The notes beneath the pieces were generated by a model that worked only from the letters and a program-made list of their open reading frames with translations, had not been told where the DNA came from and searched no databases. Of a stretch of DNA of 64,000 bases, positions 42,658-54,002 are shown piece by piece. Each line of letters starts with the position of its first letter. Position 1 is the first letter of the stretch. The position numbers and the translations under genes were made by a program. The DNA comes from Plumapathes pennacea (Eukaryota; Cnidaria; Anthozoa; Antipatharia; Myriopathidae): contig OZ038468.1 of NCBI GenBank assembly GCA_964036295.1, positions 2,159,501 to 2,223,500 on the forward strand, in the 5' to 3' direction.

Positions 42658-43335
42658 ATGGCACAATCGATTCAGCAGAAAACCTAATTTCCTTGCGTTC
42701 TCAATTTGAACGTCGGTGGTCAGATCTACACTACATCGCTCTCGACTCTGACGAAGTATTCCGACTCCATGTTGGGCGCCATGTTTAGCGGACGCTTTCC
42801 TGTTCAGCAAGATTCGAGCGGAAACTATTTTATCGACCGTGATGGCGCGCTGTTCCGCTACGTTCTGGAGTTTCTTCGAAACGGCGAACTAGAAGCCCCA
42901 GAAAACCCCCGAGAGTCTCGTCTGTTGCTGAAGGAAGCTGAGTACTTCCAGATACCTGCTTTGATAGAGACTATCAAAAGACAAATGAAGAATTCAGAGA
43001 GACACAAAGGCCACGCACAATACGAGACGGAAATCCTGACAATAATGTCTCGCCGCATCGATGCCAGCACATTTTATGTGATCAGTGTTTCCGGGCGTCT
43101 TCGCACCTTGAAAGAAATGTTTCACGTCCGAAATGAAAAAGATGGCCGTTTTCAGATTGTTCCTTATGACGGCCAGGAAGACCGAATTGAGAATAACAAA
43201 ACTGGTGTATTGACGCCAATGTCAAACTGTTCTAATAATTGGTTTATAAATGTTGCAACGGCGCACGGTTTTGAACGTACTCAAGTACAAGGCCTAAAGA
43301 ATAGCTATTGTCACCTCAGTCGAACTGTATCTTAA
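42658..43335 (+). pseudogene. KCTD6/KCTD21-like BTB gene, copy 2, interrupted by a nonsense codon at position 10
   Basis: The 5' flank (GAGTTGTAAGAATTCTAC then TTGAGCAATGG) and first nine codons match copies 1 and 3. Codon 10 is TAA at 42685-42687, where the other copies have TCA for serine, a single C-to-A change. Everything downstream to the stop at 43335 stays open and KCTD-like: LNVGGQIY, DRDGALFRYVLEFLR and SGRLRTLKEMF are all present. An ORF can be called from a TTG at 42706, but no in-frame ATG occurs before 42769, and starting there would remove the first strand of the BTB fold. The C-terminal domain has diverged from copies 1 and 3, while the frame shows no other break. Either this is a very young pseudogene or null allele, or a sequencing error, or translation starts downstream and gives a truncated protein. 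Confidence 0.75.
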
Positions 43336-43533
43336 GACAATAGGTCTGTGAGGTAAACGGTATATTTGGAAGCCGAAAGAAGGGTGAAAGTGCAGCCAGT
43401 TTTTGCTTGAAAAATGGAGCTTCAAAGTAGACATAATCACCGCGTTCATCTTGAAAATGAACACTAACTTCAAGTAATTGCCAATAATAATTAATTAACA
43501 TAAAAGTTTTTCCTTGATTGGATAGCCAGCTTT

Positions 43534-43720
43534 GGATCCGGTCGTACTCGTAACTTCAACGACATTACTATCGACATTTGCATCATTTGTAGCGCAAACA
43601 GCGCTTGTCACCAGACATATATGTCAGCAAGTTGCTACCAAAAATTAAAATTAAAGAAGCCGTCGTATTGCTCTCAATGATGAGTTATTGTCGTCTTAAC
43701 TTCCTAGTGTGACCGGGCCC
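43534..43720. mobile_element. MITE, inverted partner of 49497-49680
   Basis: Starts GGATCCGGTCGTACTCGTAAC and ends AGTGTGACCGGGCCC. Inner landmarks are GACATTTGCATCATTTG, GCGCTTGTCACCAGA, CAGCAAGTTGCTACCAAA and GCCGTCGTATTGCTCTC. Confidence 0.7.
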
Positions 43721-43739
43721 TATTATGCTGTTAATGGGC

Positions 43740-44500
43740 ATTACTTTTCCTTGTGCTTGATAGCCAAACAATTTTATTTTCAATTAAGGCACTTACATAT
43801 AGCAGATCAAAGCACATTTTGGCTGGCTTGTACTGATACTTTGTGTTTACCAGAACACACATAAATCAATAAATTAGTGAACTCAAATGTGTCAAACTCC
43901 TCTGCAACAATGTGCTGAGAGTGTAAAATAGAACCAAACAATATAGTATTGTACATAGTTTGCTTGAAGATAGTAAGTTAGAGAGCAACAATTAACTTAA
44001 ATGTTGTAAACAATATCAACACTAACCTTGCAAGCAATAAATAGACAATTCTGCAAGCTACCTTATTAAGGTCACAGGCTTTATACATTAAATAATGCTT
44101 AATTATGGGCTTTAACGTATGTGGCTATTTTCCCAGCAAATAAACATGTCTCCATAAACATGTTGTATATAAACCCATTAATCCCTGAAATGACCTGTAG
44201 ATGCAAAACATCCTCCTTCAATACCAGTGAAAGTCAGCTACATACAGAACTAAGATGTAACACAATTTTAATAGTATGGATAGAGTGGGAGGTGATGCCC
44301 GCTTCAACTTATATTGAATCTCAATAATACTCATAATTTTCATAAACATACATGCAGGGGCCATTGTTCATTGGCGCACAGCAACCCTGGAATAAGCAAA
44401 TATTTCAAGCACTTTATATTCACTGCCAGTGTAGACTTTCTCTGCAGGCAATCAACAGGATTTATGTGTAAAATGTACATGTGTAGCACTGCAGTATTCA
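43740..44500. other. Intergenic between KCTD copy 2 and the bHLH gene, no gene seen
   Basis: AT-rich. AATAAA near 44036 could serve KCTD copy 2. No exon support. Confidence 0.45.
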
Positions 44501-44506
44501 CAGTGT

Positions 44507-44660
44507 GGGTTGGTAATTGTGAACAAGTTAACCTGGTTGGTAAGTCAGGTCACGGTAACGTGGTCGGTAAAGTCGATCACATTGTCGATATGTGGTCGGT
44601 AATTCGTCTACCAACCACTTACCGACAGTTCAACTTGTTGACAATAATTGTAATTATTAC
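44507..44660. repeat. Palindromic GTCGGTAA repeat element
   Basis: TTGGTAATTGTGAACAAGTT at the left pairs imperfectly with AACTTGTTGACAATAATTG at the right. The centre consists of GTGGTCGGTAA units, the complement of the minisatellite at 28915. Confidence 0.6.
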
Positions 44661-44989
44661 CGTGTGGGTTTGCACTTCTTAACTGTCAGAAGGTTATATC
44701 TCTTTTAGCAGCTCAGCCTGACTTTTGTCAAGAAAGTCAAAGCCAAAATGGATGTTCTTTATATGAATAACACAATATTTATACTCAGTCAACTGGATCT
44801 ACCAGGCATGGAGTGGTTTTGCCAATATTTAAACAACGGCTGTTGAACTTCTGTCAGTTAGAACAAAGTGAAAAAGATTTGTGATCTACACGACCTCACA
44901 TCTCTATACATCTACATTGAAATATTGCAGCTATGGTACGAAAAAGCAGGTTTGTTAAGCCTTAAACATAATAGCGTCAAGTAATATTA

Positions 44990-44995
44990 TTTATT
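44990..44995 (-). terminator. Poly(A) signal of the bHLH gene
   Basis: AATAAA on the minus strand, 44 bp after the TAG at 45041-45039. This implies a very short 3' UTR. Confidence 0.5.
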
Positions 44996-45038
44996 ACACC
45001 TTTGCGTGATACCAGCTCTTGACAACCAGGCTATCCAC

Positions 45039-48000
45039 CTACTTGTATGTTGACAAACTGCTATGCCCATGCAATAGATCATCTCTGCTACTGTCCATAT
45101 CCCACAGGAGCGGGGCTGCCGAATCAGCTGCCCTGTCCATGCTGCACTGGCTTAAGTCGGATGCACTATTACACAAAGATATGGTGCTAATGGGTGGCAG
45201 CTTTGCAATGCCTAGTTGTGTTGGCATGACGTCAACTGTGTGCATCATAGACATGGAAAAAGACAGAGGATTGTCAAAGTACATCTGTTGGTGGTGTCTA
45301 AATGTAGCTGAGGTGAAGTCATTCTTCTTGGATTTATGCAAAGGGGGTGCCAGCTCGACTCCGATGGGCCTTCTTGAAGGATAATGGTGCTGAATGCTCA
45401 GTGAGTCATTTGGCACCACGATACTTGTTGACGCTGTTGTTGGTGTATAGCGGCCCAGTACCATTGAATTTGTAAGATTCATGATGGGGCTAGGGCCTGG
45501 GTGTGTGTTTAGGCCCATGTGAAAGTGGGACAGGTACATGGGTCCTGTGGTTGTAACCACAGTTGGGGCCCTCGCTCTGTGGGCCCCACACCTCTCCTCC
45601 CCTGGGAGTGAAGGTGGCTTTGTAGATGTTTCTTTATCAACTGGTCCGAGTGATCCTAACCTGTATGTGTATGGAAAATGTATATGAATGTATGGATAAA
45701 CATCTCGGATGACCACATAAAATGGCAGAACCTTTTGTACAGCAACCCCTTACTGGTTGAGAGAAATATATGTATAGGCTCAATCTTTGGAAATCAAAGG
45801 GACTGAACTTACCTTGGTTTTCCTTGTTTTAGTTGGGCATCTTTCCGTGATCGCTTTCTGGAGTGTGCCTTGCCATAAACAGGCATCTTCTCTGAAATCT
45901 GACAATACCACTTCTGAGTGACAAGGTTTTTAATATGAGAGATTGATTAAGTACAGATAAAAACCCTTACGTATTGTATGGTTAAGGACTGAAAAAAAAA
46001 GGGGGGGGGGTGAACCGAAATAATTTCACTTCAAAATGCACATTGTCAAACCGGAGAAGGAAAGCCGCAATCCCACCAAGTGGATCAATCTGTAGAATAA
46101 GCATTATTATTACAACAGTATTGTTGTACAGTGATCTTCTGGTTCCAATGTTATCAATGTCCATTCTTCGGAGAATTAAACTTACTTCTTGCCTTACAGT
46201 TTTTGGAATTCTCTCATTGACAGCTTGTACATATTCCACAGTGAGTTCAAGAATCTAGGAAATAGGCATGAAAATATAATCAGGATAATAAATTAATATT
46301 GTTTATAGCAAATTGTCAGCATGGGGATTCATGCAGGGCCATACCGATGCCATGTCGTTTCTCTTCCCTGGAGTATGTGGCAGAAGGTAACTGAGTTTGT
46401 CACAGCTATCTTTGATGCGTTCTCTGCAAGACATCGGTGACTCAGTTGAGCAAAGATATATTAGCTAGCAATTTCAGGAGTGATTAACCCTTTCACTCCT
46501 GAGCTCATAATACAAATTCTCCTAACCATTCAAGGAGAAACTGTATGAGCGATGTAGTGAGAATTGATAGGCCAATCAGCTTTCATCTAAGCAAACTATC
46601 AAGTAGCAAATTCTCCATACTGTATGAAATATCTCTGGTGAGAGACTGAAGGAGAATATTGGAGTTGATCAATCTCAGGAGTGAAAGGGTTAACTTTGAC
46701 TTATCCTTGAGTTTCACACCAGAAACATTGATCATGCAGTATGAAAATTTGGCTTATGGTAGCTTTCATAAAGGCTGAATAAACTATCAATTTATAGTTC
46801 TCACTAATCAGTCACTCATAGACCTCATATATACAAAGGTTGAGAGAATCTTCATTTTGACCTTGGGAGTGAAAAGGGCCTACCTTCTGATTCTTTCCTT
46901 GCAGCTGTTTTTGGACAAGTCATCATGCACCATTGTAATCTTCATATCTTTTGACCCTGGTGTCCCACTGACCATGTAAGCTGGACTCTCAACTGATGGT
47001 GCCCTGCTCAACTGACTCAACGGAGACAAGCAGTCAAGCATCGTTGACGTGCTGTGTGTCACCGCCCTTACTGGCGCTTGTTTGAGTGGCATTAGATTTG
47101 GAAACGGGGGGTTGCCGTGGGGTGTGGGAGTGATGCCAAGATAGTGGTGAGGATTTCCCTGAAATGATCCAACCGGTCTAGCAATACTGTGATAATGCTG
47201 ATTGGTTTTGGCAGAATGGCTGTGATGCTGATTTCCATGCGTGGGAATGGACAGGGGATAAGAGGAAGGTGGCCCTTGGACTTCACCACGTTCTGGAAGT
47301 TGACCATATCCTTGATATATAGGTGGCAGAGTATCTAGATGTGACAAGACTGCTTGCACATTTTGTGGGCCTCCTGAACTGATGGGGTATGAGTGGCTTG
47401 TGAGTGCCATTTGCTGTGATGTTGGGTCAGTAGTGGATGGTTGACCCATCGTGGTAGATGCCTTGCTCTGCGATTCTGGTATGATCATGGGGTGAGGATA
47501 GTCACAGCTGATGAAGGAACAGGATATGTTGAAGTCAAACAAAATTGTGCATAAGTCGATAAGCACAGAAGAGAAAGAAGGGTATTTACAGATTTTCCTA
47601 CAAAACCCAATGACACAGAAAATCTATGGTTACAAAACGAATTGACACTCATGTATTTTGTGTAATTTGTGACTTCTGTGATTGGCAGCTGCATGTACAC
47701 AGTTTGGGTTTGGCCACAGAGCCGTGTAAGTGCTTTGATTTTGGGCTTGCTATGCTTTTCCTATCCATATGAGTGGGACTCACATTACTGAAGATATGGT
47801 TGGAGGGTGATGATGGTAACCCAGAACAGAATGCTCTTCTGTCTCCTGTACAATCTCTGCAGCCTTTCTGGCAAGTGCAATCTCATCATCAGGACTCTCT
47901 GGAGTGAGCGGCATGCCTATAGTAACATATGACAGCAATGAGAGTGATAAGTAAGAGCACCATGCGATAAGGAGGTGATCAAGGCTTGCAATCCAGATGT

Positions 48001-50370
48001 TTTTTTAGCGACTTCCCGACCCCACTCTGCTCCTGTCCCCCTGTCTCCCCTCCCCTCCAAAAACACTGTTGTGTGTTTTTATACTAGATGGCCCATTGCA
48101 ATTTTGCTTGCAAAGGCACTGCAGCAATTAATCTGTAGATAAGCTACGTTGACATTTTACCATTAAAAAGTTGGGATATCAAGGATTTGAGTGGAGCCAC
48201 CCTAATACAGATTTGTAGGGGATCTCTATTATTTTAGTGCTCAGTTTTACAGCATTTATGAACTACATTACTGCCAACCTGCAAATGACGTTTGGCCAGC
48301 CCATTTCAGTAGAAGTTGATGTACGGCTTCCTCTTTAAGTGGCAACTGTATTGTGTCATTTATGCCATGTGAACTGTAATCTTCTGCTCTGCCTTCTGCT
48401 GTTGTCACACCAACAATGGCTACTGTTTGGTTTTGGGAGTTGATGTTGTATCTAAGAAAGTCAAGATACAAATTCTCCTGATCAGTGTTACAGAAAATGT
48501 GGGTATATAGTTGCATCAGAAGTTCTCATCTGTGGATAGAGTTTGAAATGTGAAAATGTACACTGATCACTTTAAGAGCTACTACTGCAGGACTTATTTC
48601 TGGGCTTTTTTTAGTTCAAGGGCATAACCCTTTTCACTCCCAAGCTCGAAAAACAGATTCTCCCAGCCCTTTTATGAGTGATGTAGTGAGAATTGATAGT
48701 TTAATCAACTTTCATCTGAGAAAGGTTATCTCAAATGAGAAAACTTTAGTTCAGATTCGCTCTCGGAGTTTTTTCTTTGTATCATCTCTGAAAAAGCACG
48801 GTATTAGCACTTCCCGCGATACGTAATGCTAAAACAAATATTTACTTTTTTAAAGGGCGTCTTTGCACCGCTTGGGCAGAGCTTGGCGAGCCTCGGGCAA
48901 GTACTGAAGGTCTTTTTACGGGGCGCTTGCCATTTGACCATCGGTCATTCCGTAATTTTCGAAAAAAGAGGAAAACCTCAAGAGGTTGTCCACAATTTTC
49001 GAAAATTTCTTACCGAAAACGTGCCGTTCCATTTGATTTTCCCGGAATTTCTGGGATTTTTGGTCAAACGGTAAGTGCCCACGGAGTCATCAGAATTTTT
49101 CACTTCAAATTTTAGTTATAAATTTTTATAGCTAAACCATTTTTCGAAGAAAATATTGTTGCGTGAGAGTTACTGTGCGAGTTCGTGTTTTCGATATTTT
49201 TGTGTCTCCCCAGCAAATATTTCTAGCAGATTGCACAACTGGCAACACAACAGCTGACCGGAAAGAATGGCGTTTTTTGTTTTGTTTTTGTTTTTGTTTC
49301 TTTGACGAATTTGAGCACTAACCGCAAATTCTTGCAACTCCAGACGTGTTGCACGTGCAAAACAGTCCCGTGGTCACACAGCTGTGTCTGGGCAAGTTGT
49401 CTAAACTGATAAACTCTTAACACGACAAGTAAATGGACCGATAATTGGGCTTTTGTATATTTAATCATATCTTTTGCTCTGTGGTCTTTTTAGACACAGT
49501 GTGACCACGGCCAAGAAAGTTTAGTCGACAATAACTCAGCATCGAGAGCAATACGACGGCTTTTTCAATATTTGGTAGCAACTTGCTCACATATATTTCT
49601 GGTGACAAGCGCTGTTTGCATTTCAAATGATGCAAATGTCGATATTAATGTCGTTTAAGTTACGAGTGTGACCGGATCCTTATTCTCGTTCACGTACTAT
49701 CTCTTGGCGAAAACTGAATTACGCACTGCGAACTGTTTACTATTAGAGCGAACTTGTACATTCAAACAACGCTTCATTTGCATTAATAAGACTTGCACTT
49801 ACCGTATAGTGGAGCAAAGTTTCAGGGCATTGTTCTCTTTAGAGCTCATGTCCAAGAAGATAAGAAGAAACTTTTCTTTCGAGCAGACCGATATCAAATC
49901 TCCACTGCTTGAACCAAACAATTCAACGCTTCGGGGAAGCTTCATGTTGGCAAATTGCTCGCGGATAACTTCTCTTCCCTCGCCTACAATCAGAATCTTG
50001 CCGGTCAGATCCTAGAGATAATTAAAAGTCAAGTGATAAGCAAGACAAGCAAGCAAAGCAAATTGAAATGTAGAAAGAGTAGGGTTTCGTTTTGGGGCAT
50101 CCTCTTGATTAGCTCACGCTACTTAAGTGATGTCCCGTACTCGGAAATTATGTAAATCATTCTATAATTTAGTTATTTTCTCACTTATCTATTACATGTA
50201 TTTCCAATATTACGTCTCTTGTACACGGCCCTCTTGGCCCTAATCTGTGTAAATAGTTTGCACCTCGAGTCAATTAAACTAACTCGTAGTCGTACCTTAT
50301 TCAGAGAGGCGTAAAAAGCGACCTCGTCCAGACTGTGCAAGCTGCAGGAACTATCTGTTGTGCAGATCAT
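45039..50370 (-). CDS. SOHLH-like bHLH transcription factor with N-terminal receiver-like domain (9 exons, 689 aa)
   Basis: Exons in transcript order: 50370-50296, 50011-49803, 48451-48279, 47916-47784, 47507-46884, 46423-46345, 46254-46186, 45898-45813, 45660-45039. They total 2070 nt, with matching phases and GT-AG sites throughout. The ATG is the first Met after an in-frame TAA. Residues about 28-150 read as a response-regulator receiver-like fold: strand KILIVG, then FLLIFLDMSS with Asp79 at the phosphoacceptor position, then TVAIVGVTT, then a final helix EEAVHQLLLKW. The acidic pair after strand 1 and the lysine before the last helix are missing, so phosphorylation is doubtful. A long Pro/Ser/His-rich region follows. 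The bHLH domain at about 398-447 (CKERIRR, ERIKDSCDKL, GKRNDMASILELTVEYVQ) has the SOHLH pattern. SOHLH1/2 are germ-cell regulators in mammals. A basic stretch (KAHSRKRSRK) after the bHLH may be a nuclear localisation signal. Confidence 0.8.
46484..46692. mobile_element. MITE family C in intron 5 of the bHLH gene
   Basis: Ends TTAACCCTTTCACTCCTGAG and CTCAGGAGTGAAAGGGTTAA, a clean inverted pair. It starts about 60 bp from the acceptor of exon 6. Confidence 0.85.
46693..46879. mobile_element. Second, diverged MITE family C copy touching the exon 5 donor
   Basis: Left end decayed (CTTATCCTTGAGTTTCACACC), right end CCTTGGGAGTGAAAAGGG at 46861-46878. It is directly adjacent to the previous copy, and its right end lies about 3 bp from the donor GT (46883-46882). 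Confidence 0.7.
48627..48740. mobile_element. MITE family C fragment in intron 2 of the bHLH gene
   Basis: AACCCTTTTCACTCCCAAGC, AGATTCTCCCAGCC and GAGTGATGTAGTGAGAATTG are present. The right half is missing. Confidence 0.6.
49497..49680. mobile_element. MITE in intron 2 of the bHLH gene
   Basis: Reverse-complement copy of the element at 43534: CAGTGTGACCACGGCC to GTTACGAGTGTGACCGGATCC, with GAGAGCAATACGACGGC, TTGGTAGCAACTTGCTCAC and TGGTGACAAGCGCTG inside. Confidence 0.7.
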
Positions 50371-50782
50371 ACTGCAACCTGTCGACAGCACGAGTTACGA
50401 ATTACAAACAGTTCAGCTGTTTTGAGAGGACGTGGAAGAGCAGTGAAAATGTTGTATTCAATTCTTCGTTCTCATGAGTCGCTCACGTGTGGCCCGGTAT
50501 TCAGATTTGGCGCCGATAGCGGGGCTTTTAATGCCACTCAGCCAATCACAACGCTGCTACGACTTGGCGCCTTCCATTCGATCAATTTTTTGGCGCGCCT
50601 TATTGTCTGGTTCATCCTGGGGGCCGGCTGGATTTGCTGCCATTTAAACGGCCAATGAAATAACGCTGTTCCTTCGGGCCACGGCTGCTTCATTTATCTT
50701 GGGGCCAGTGAAGTAACGCCATTCCCACGCCTGTGTTTTCTCTGGGACAAGTTACACTAGATCATTCCCGGGCTTAGGGCCT

Positions 50783-50967
50783 CCACAGACGAGGCAAATT
50801 GTTATCGACAACAATTTAATTATCGATAAGAAAAAGTTATCGATAACAAAAAATCTCGACTGTGAATCAACTTATCGATAACAAACGATGAAAAGTAAAG
50901 TCGTCGGTAACAATGTAGAAAAGTTAGTTGAAAAGGAAGACTAATTTAGTTGTCGATAACAAATGCG
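50783..50967. mobile_element. MITE or regulatory cluster with repeated TTATCGATAAC
   Basis: Five TATCGATA-like sites (about 50801, 50819, 50836, 50872, 50951). The outer ones form an inverted pair, GCAAATTGTTATCGACAACA and AGTTGTCGATAACAAATGC. The cluster lies 410-600 bp upstream of the bHLH start codon. Confidence 0.55.
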
Positions 50968-51279
50968 GCGGTTTTGTGATACCAGTCTTACATACAAGGC
51001 AAGTTGCCTATACACACATCTTACCTGAGCATGACCAAGAAGTCTACAGTCTGTGCCAAGCTGATCGTGAAATCATTTCAGTGGTGATCGCCCGTTGACG
51101 AGATTCTTTCTTCTGAAAAACAAGGTTCAAAAACACAACAAGTGAAGCAACCGTGCCTTTCGTGACACCGACGGATTTACAAAAAGATGTTGCAAAAACA
51201 CAAAGGCCACAGAGACAAAACTACAATCATGGTCAAAATAAGGTGAGACGATGCTTACTGAGTTTAAATAGACGACTTA

Positions 51280-52300
51280 TGCTTTATCCCAAGGTTACGT
51301 CGGGGGTTACTCCCATATATTTCCTATATAGGGACGTTCCGCCCGATAGGGTATCACTTCCAGGGTCCTCTGTCTTAAACAGGGTATCAAATTTTACATT
51401 TCCGTGTCTCAAACAGGGTTACTTTCCGAAGATCTTCTCCTCCCCTCCCCCTCGACCACATTTTTTGCACTCGTAATTTTTTCGCGCGATTTCTTCGTAT
51501 GCTCCAGTGGAAACGCGTGCAACGCAGTCTTGAACAGGGTATCAAATTAGAGCAATTTGTTTTAAACAGGGTAGCAAAATTTACATTTTCGTATCTTAAA
51601 TAGGGTCAGGGTTTTATAGTCAGCGGTGCCCCCTACCCAAAGTCCAATTGAGTACCCCGGGGGGGGGGGGGGGGGGGGGGTTACGTATCTATTGAAACAA
51701 AATCATTAAAGGTAACAATAATATCGTTCCCCCCCCCCCCCCCCCCCCCCTAAATCAATGTTGGTGTGAGTTGGTGATTGTTTGGTACTGTGTGCAACTG
51801 ATATTCCAACATTGATCTGGAGGGGGAGGGGGCGAAAATTAGTATCTTTCCAACAATTTGTGGCCATGCATGTACGCTTCACTTTACATTTTACGTACCG
51901 TAAATCCTCCAATAAACCCTCCCCACCCCCGGGGGGTCACTCCCTTGAATTAAATATGAGGATGTACCGCTGAGTCCCAGTGACCCTGACCCTGTTCCAG
52001 AGTAAAGAAAGGCAATTTTGCGACCCTGTTCCAGAAATGGTGTGCTTGAATAAACATCTGGCGTTGCGTGATTTAAAGCAACAGTTCAGACCCGAGTTCA
52101 GAGCTGTTTTGCAGCGAGACTCGATTATGAAACATCGCGGATTCTGGCAGGAAGAAATATCGACTTAGCTCCAGAGAGAAACGGTGATTTGTACCTGTTC
52201 CAGAGTCGGAGAGGCGAAAAGTGTACCCTGTTGAGCGGCACATCCCCCTATAGCCAATATATGGGAGTCCCCCCCCCCCCCCCCCCCCCCCGGCAATAAA
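51280..52300. repeat. GAGTACCCC/TACTCCC repeat family with G and C runs
   Basis: Multiple AAACAGGGTATCAAA units (51370-51610), TTGAGTACCCC before a G run at 51657, a C run at 51730-51750, CACTCCC at about 51938, CCCTGTTCCAGA units (51990-52230) and a C run at 52270-52290. The C/G runs appear to mark element ends. No genes. Confidence 0.55.
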
Positions 52301-52423
52301 CGCCCCGGGCTCTTATTTCAAATGTAGGATAAAGCCTGGTTTCCATATAATCGTCTCTGACGTAAGGATCGTCTCTGACGTAAGGATCGTCTCTGTCGCT
52401 TTTTTTTTTTGTCGACGCAAGGA

Positions 52424-52820
52424 TAAGCCTGGTTTCCATATAATCGTCTCTGACGTAAGGATCGTCTCTGTCGCAGAATGTTTTGTCAAGCGATCGGGAC
52501 GATTATATGGAAACACTCTTGCGATTGTTTCAAACGATCCTTTATGTCAGAAGCGACTCGATCGTCCCGATAGAACCATGTTCTATCCTTCCGTCGGAGA
52601 CGACCGGAAATGCAGAGACGATCCTTACGTCAGAGACGATTATATGGAAACCAGGCTATAGAACACGGTTCTATTGGGACGATCGAGTTGCTTCTGACGT
52701 AAAGGATCGTTTGAAACAATCGCAAGAGTGTTTCCATATAATCTTCCCAATCGCTTGACAAAAAATTCTGCGACAGAGACGATCCTTACGTCAGAGACGA
52801 TTATATGGAAACCAGGCTTA
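52424..52820. mobile_element. Hairpin MITE with arms of about 165 bp
   Basis: TAAGCCTGGTTTCCATATAA at the left and TTATATGGAAACCAGGCTTA at the right. Pairing continues through GACGTAAGGATCGTCTCTG, GATTGTTTCAAACGATCC and GTCAGAAGCGACTCGATCG. A partial third end lies at 52334-52400. Confidence 0.85.
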
Positions 52821-53318
52821 AGGCGGGGGGAGGGGTTTCCACGTGCTCGCCTTTCGGTGTGCAGGACTAGGTGTTTGTCTCTATTGGTGTTGATTAAATT
52901 ATGATGTATCACTTTATACATTAGAATCAATCTGTAGATTTTTCCTTCGGGTATGTAAACTGTCCCAGGTCGTTGAGAATGTCTGCGACTTTGGCGCCAG
53001 TTTGCTTGTGTGAGTTCTATAAGAACAGAAACTTGCCTAGGGCGCTGCGCTACACAACTGAACTATATGTACAATATTTTTTTGCGGATCGTTGGAAAAC
53101 CGTAAAAATCAGTTGTCACAAACAATATCAGCCACACGGTAGTCCAAGCGGAAACGCACGTTCTATAAATAAATAATTAATTAATTAAATCAGCATATTT
53201 ACTGAGGCAAGTTACGCGTCCAAGAACTGCCAACCAGAAGCGAACAGTGGTTGTACACACTGTATAGAGTGTTGTTCTGAGCTGTATAACTGAGTTGTAA
53301 GAATTCTACCCTTGAGCA

Positions 53319-54002
53319 ATGGCACAATCGATTCAACAGAAAACCTCATTTCCTTGCGTAGTCAATTTGAACGTCGGTGGTCAGATCTACACTACATCGC
53401 TCTCGACTCTGACGAAGTATTCCGACTCCATGTTGGACGCCATGTTTAGTGGACGCTTTCCTGTTCAGCAAGATCGGAACGGAAATTATTTTATCGACCG
53501 TGATGGCGCGCTGTTCCGCTACGTTCTGGAATTTCTTCGAAACGGCGAACTAGAAGCCCCAGAGAACCCCCGAGAGTTGCGGCTGTTGCTGAAGGAAGCT
53601 GAGTACTTTCAGATTCCTGTTTTGATAGAAACTGTCAAACAACAGATGAAGAATCTGGAGAAACGCAAAGGCCGTGCACAAGAAGAGACGCGGGAAACCC
53701 TTACAATGATATCCAATAAAACTCGTTGGTCAGAATCATTGGTAAGTGTGTCCGGGAGACTTCGCACTTTAAAGGAAATGTTTCACATATGCGATGGGAA
53801 AGATGAAAGCTTTCAGATTTCTCCCTTTGATGACCAGAAAGATCGAAGTGAGTATAACAAAACTGGTGTAATAAAGTCGACCACAAGTGTAGGTATTATT
53901 TGGTTCATAGAAGTTGCAGAGGTGCACGGATTCAAAATGGCAAAACAATTCCGATCAGGGAGTTATTATCTCTTCAGCCGAGATTCCGCCCTTGGACGTT
54001 AA
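53319..54002 (+). CDS. KCTD6/KCTD21-like BTB (T1) domain protein, copy 3
   Basis: Intronless ORF of 227 aa. The BTB/T1 domain at about residues 13-110 is nearly identical to copy 1, with small changes such as SMLDAMFSG in place of SMLGAMFSG. The C-terminal domain, after the charged linker at about residues 113-130, is closer to copy 1 than to copy 2. Upstream homology with copy 1 runs from about 53000 to the ATG and includes GCTTGTGTGAGTTCTA, GGTAGTCCAA, a GAAGCGAACAGTGGTTG block and the leader GAGTTGTAAGAATTCTACCC. An AATAAA lies near 54588 and could serve as poly(A) signal. The family role (oligomeric adaptor, often for Cullin-3 ligases) is inferred. It sits between the SOHLH-like gene and the small 84-aa gene, both on the other strand. 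Confidence 0.87.
   Translation: MAQSIQQKTSFPCVVNLNVGGQIYTTSLSTLTKYSDSMLDAMFSGRFPVQQDRNGNYFIDRDGALFRYVLEFLRNGELEAPENPRELRLLLKEAEYFQIPVLIETVKQQMKNLEKRKGRAQEETRETLTMISNKTRWSESLVSVSGRLRTLKEMFHICDGKDESFQISPFDDQKDRSEYNKTGVIKSTTSVGIIWFIEVAEVHGFKMAKQFRSGSYYLFSRDSALGR

Noticed and set aside
42706..43335. Copy 2 KCTD as an intact gene starting at 42706
   Set aside because: That start is TTG. The position equivalent to the other copies' ATG is 42658, followed by a stop at codon 10.
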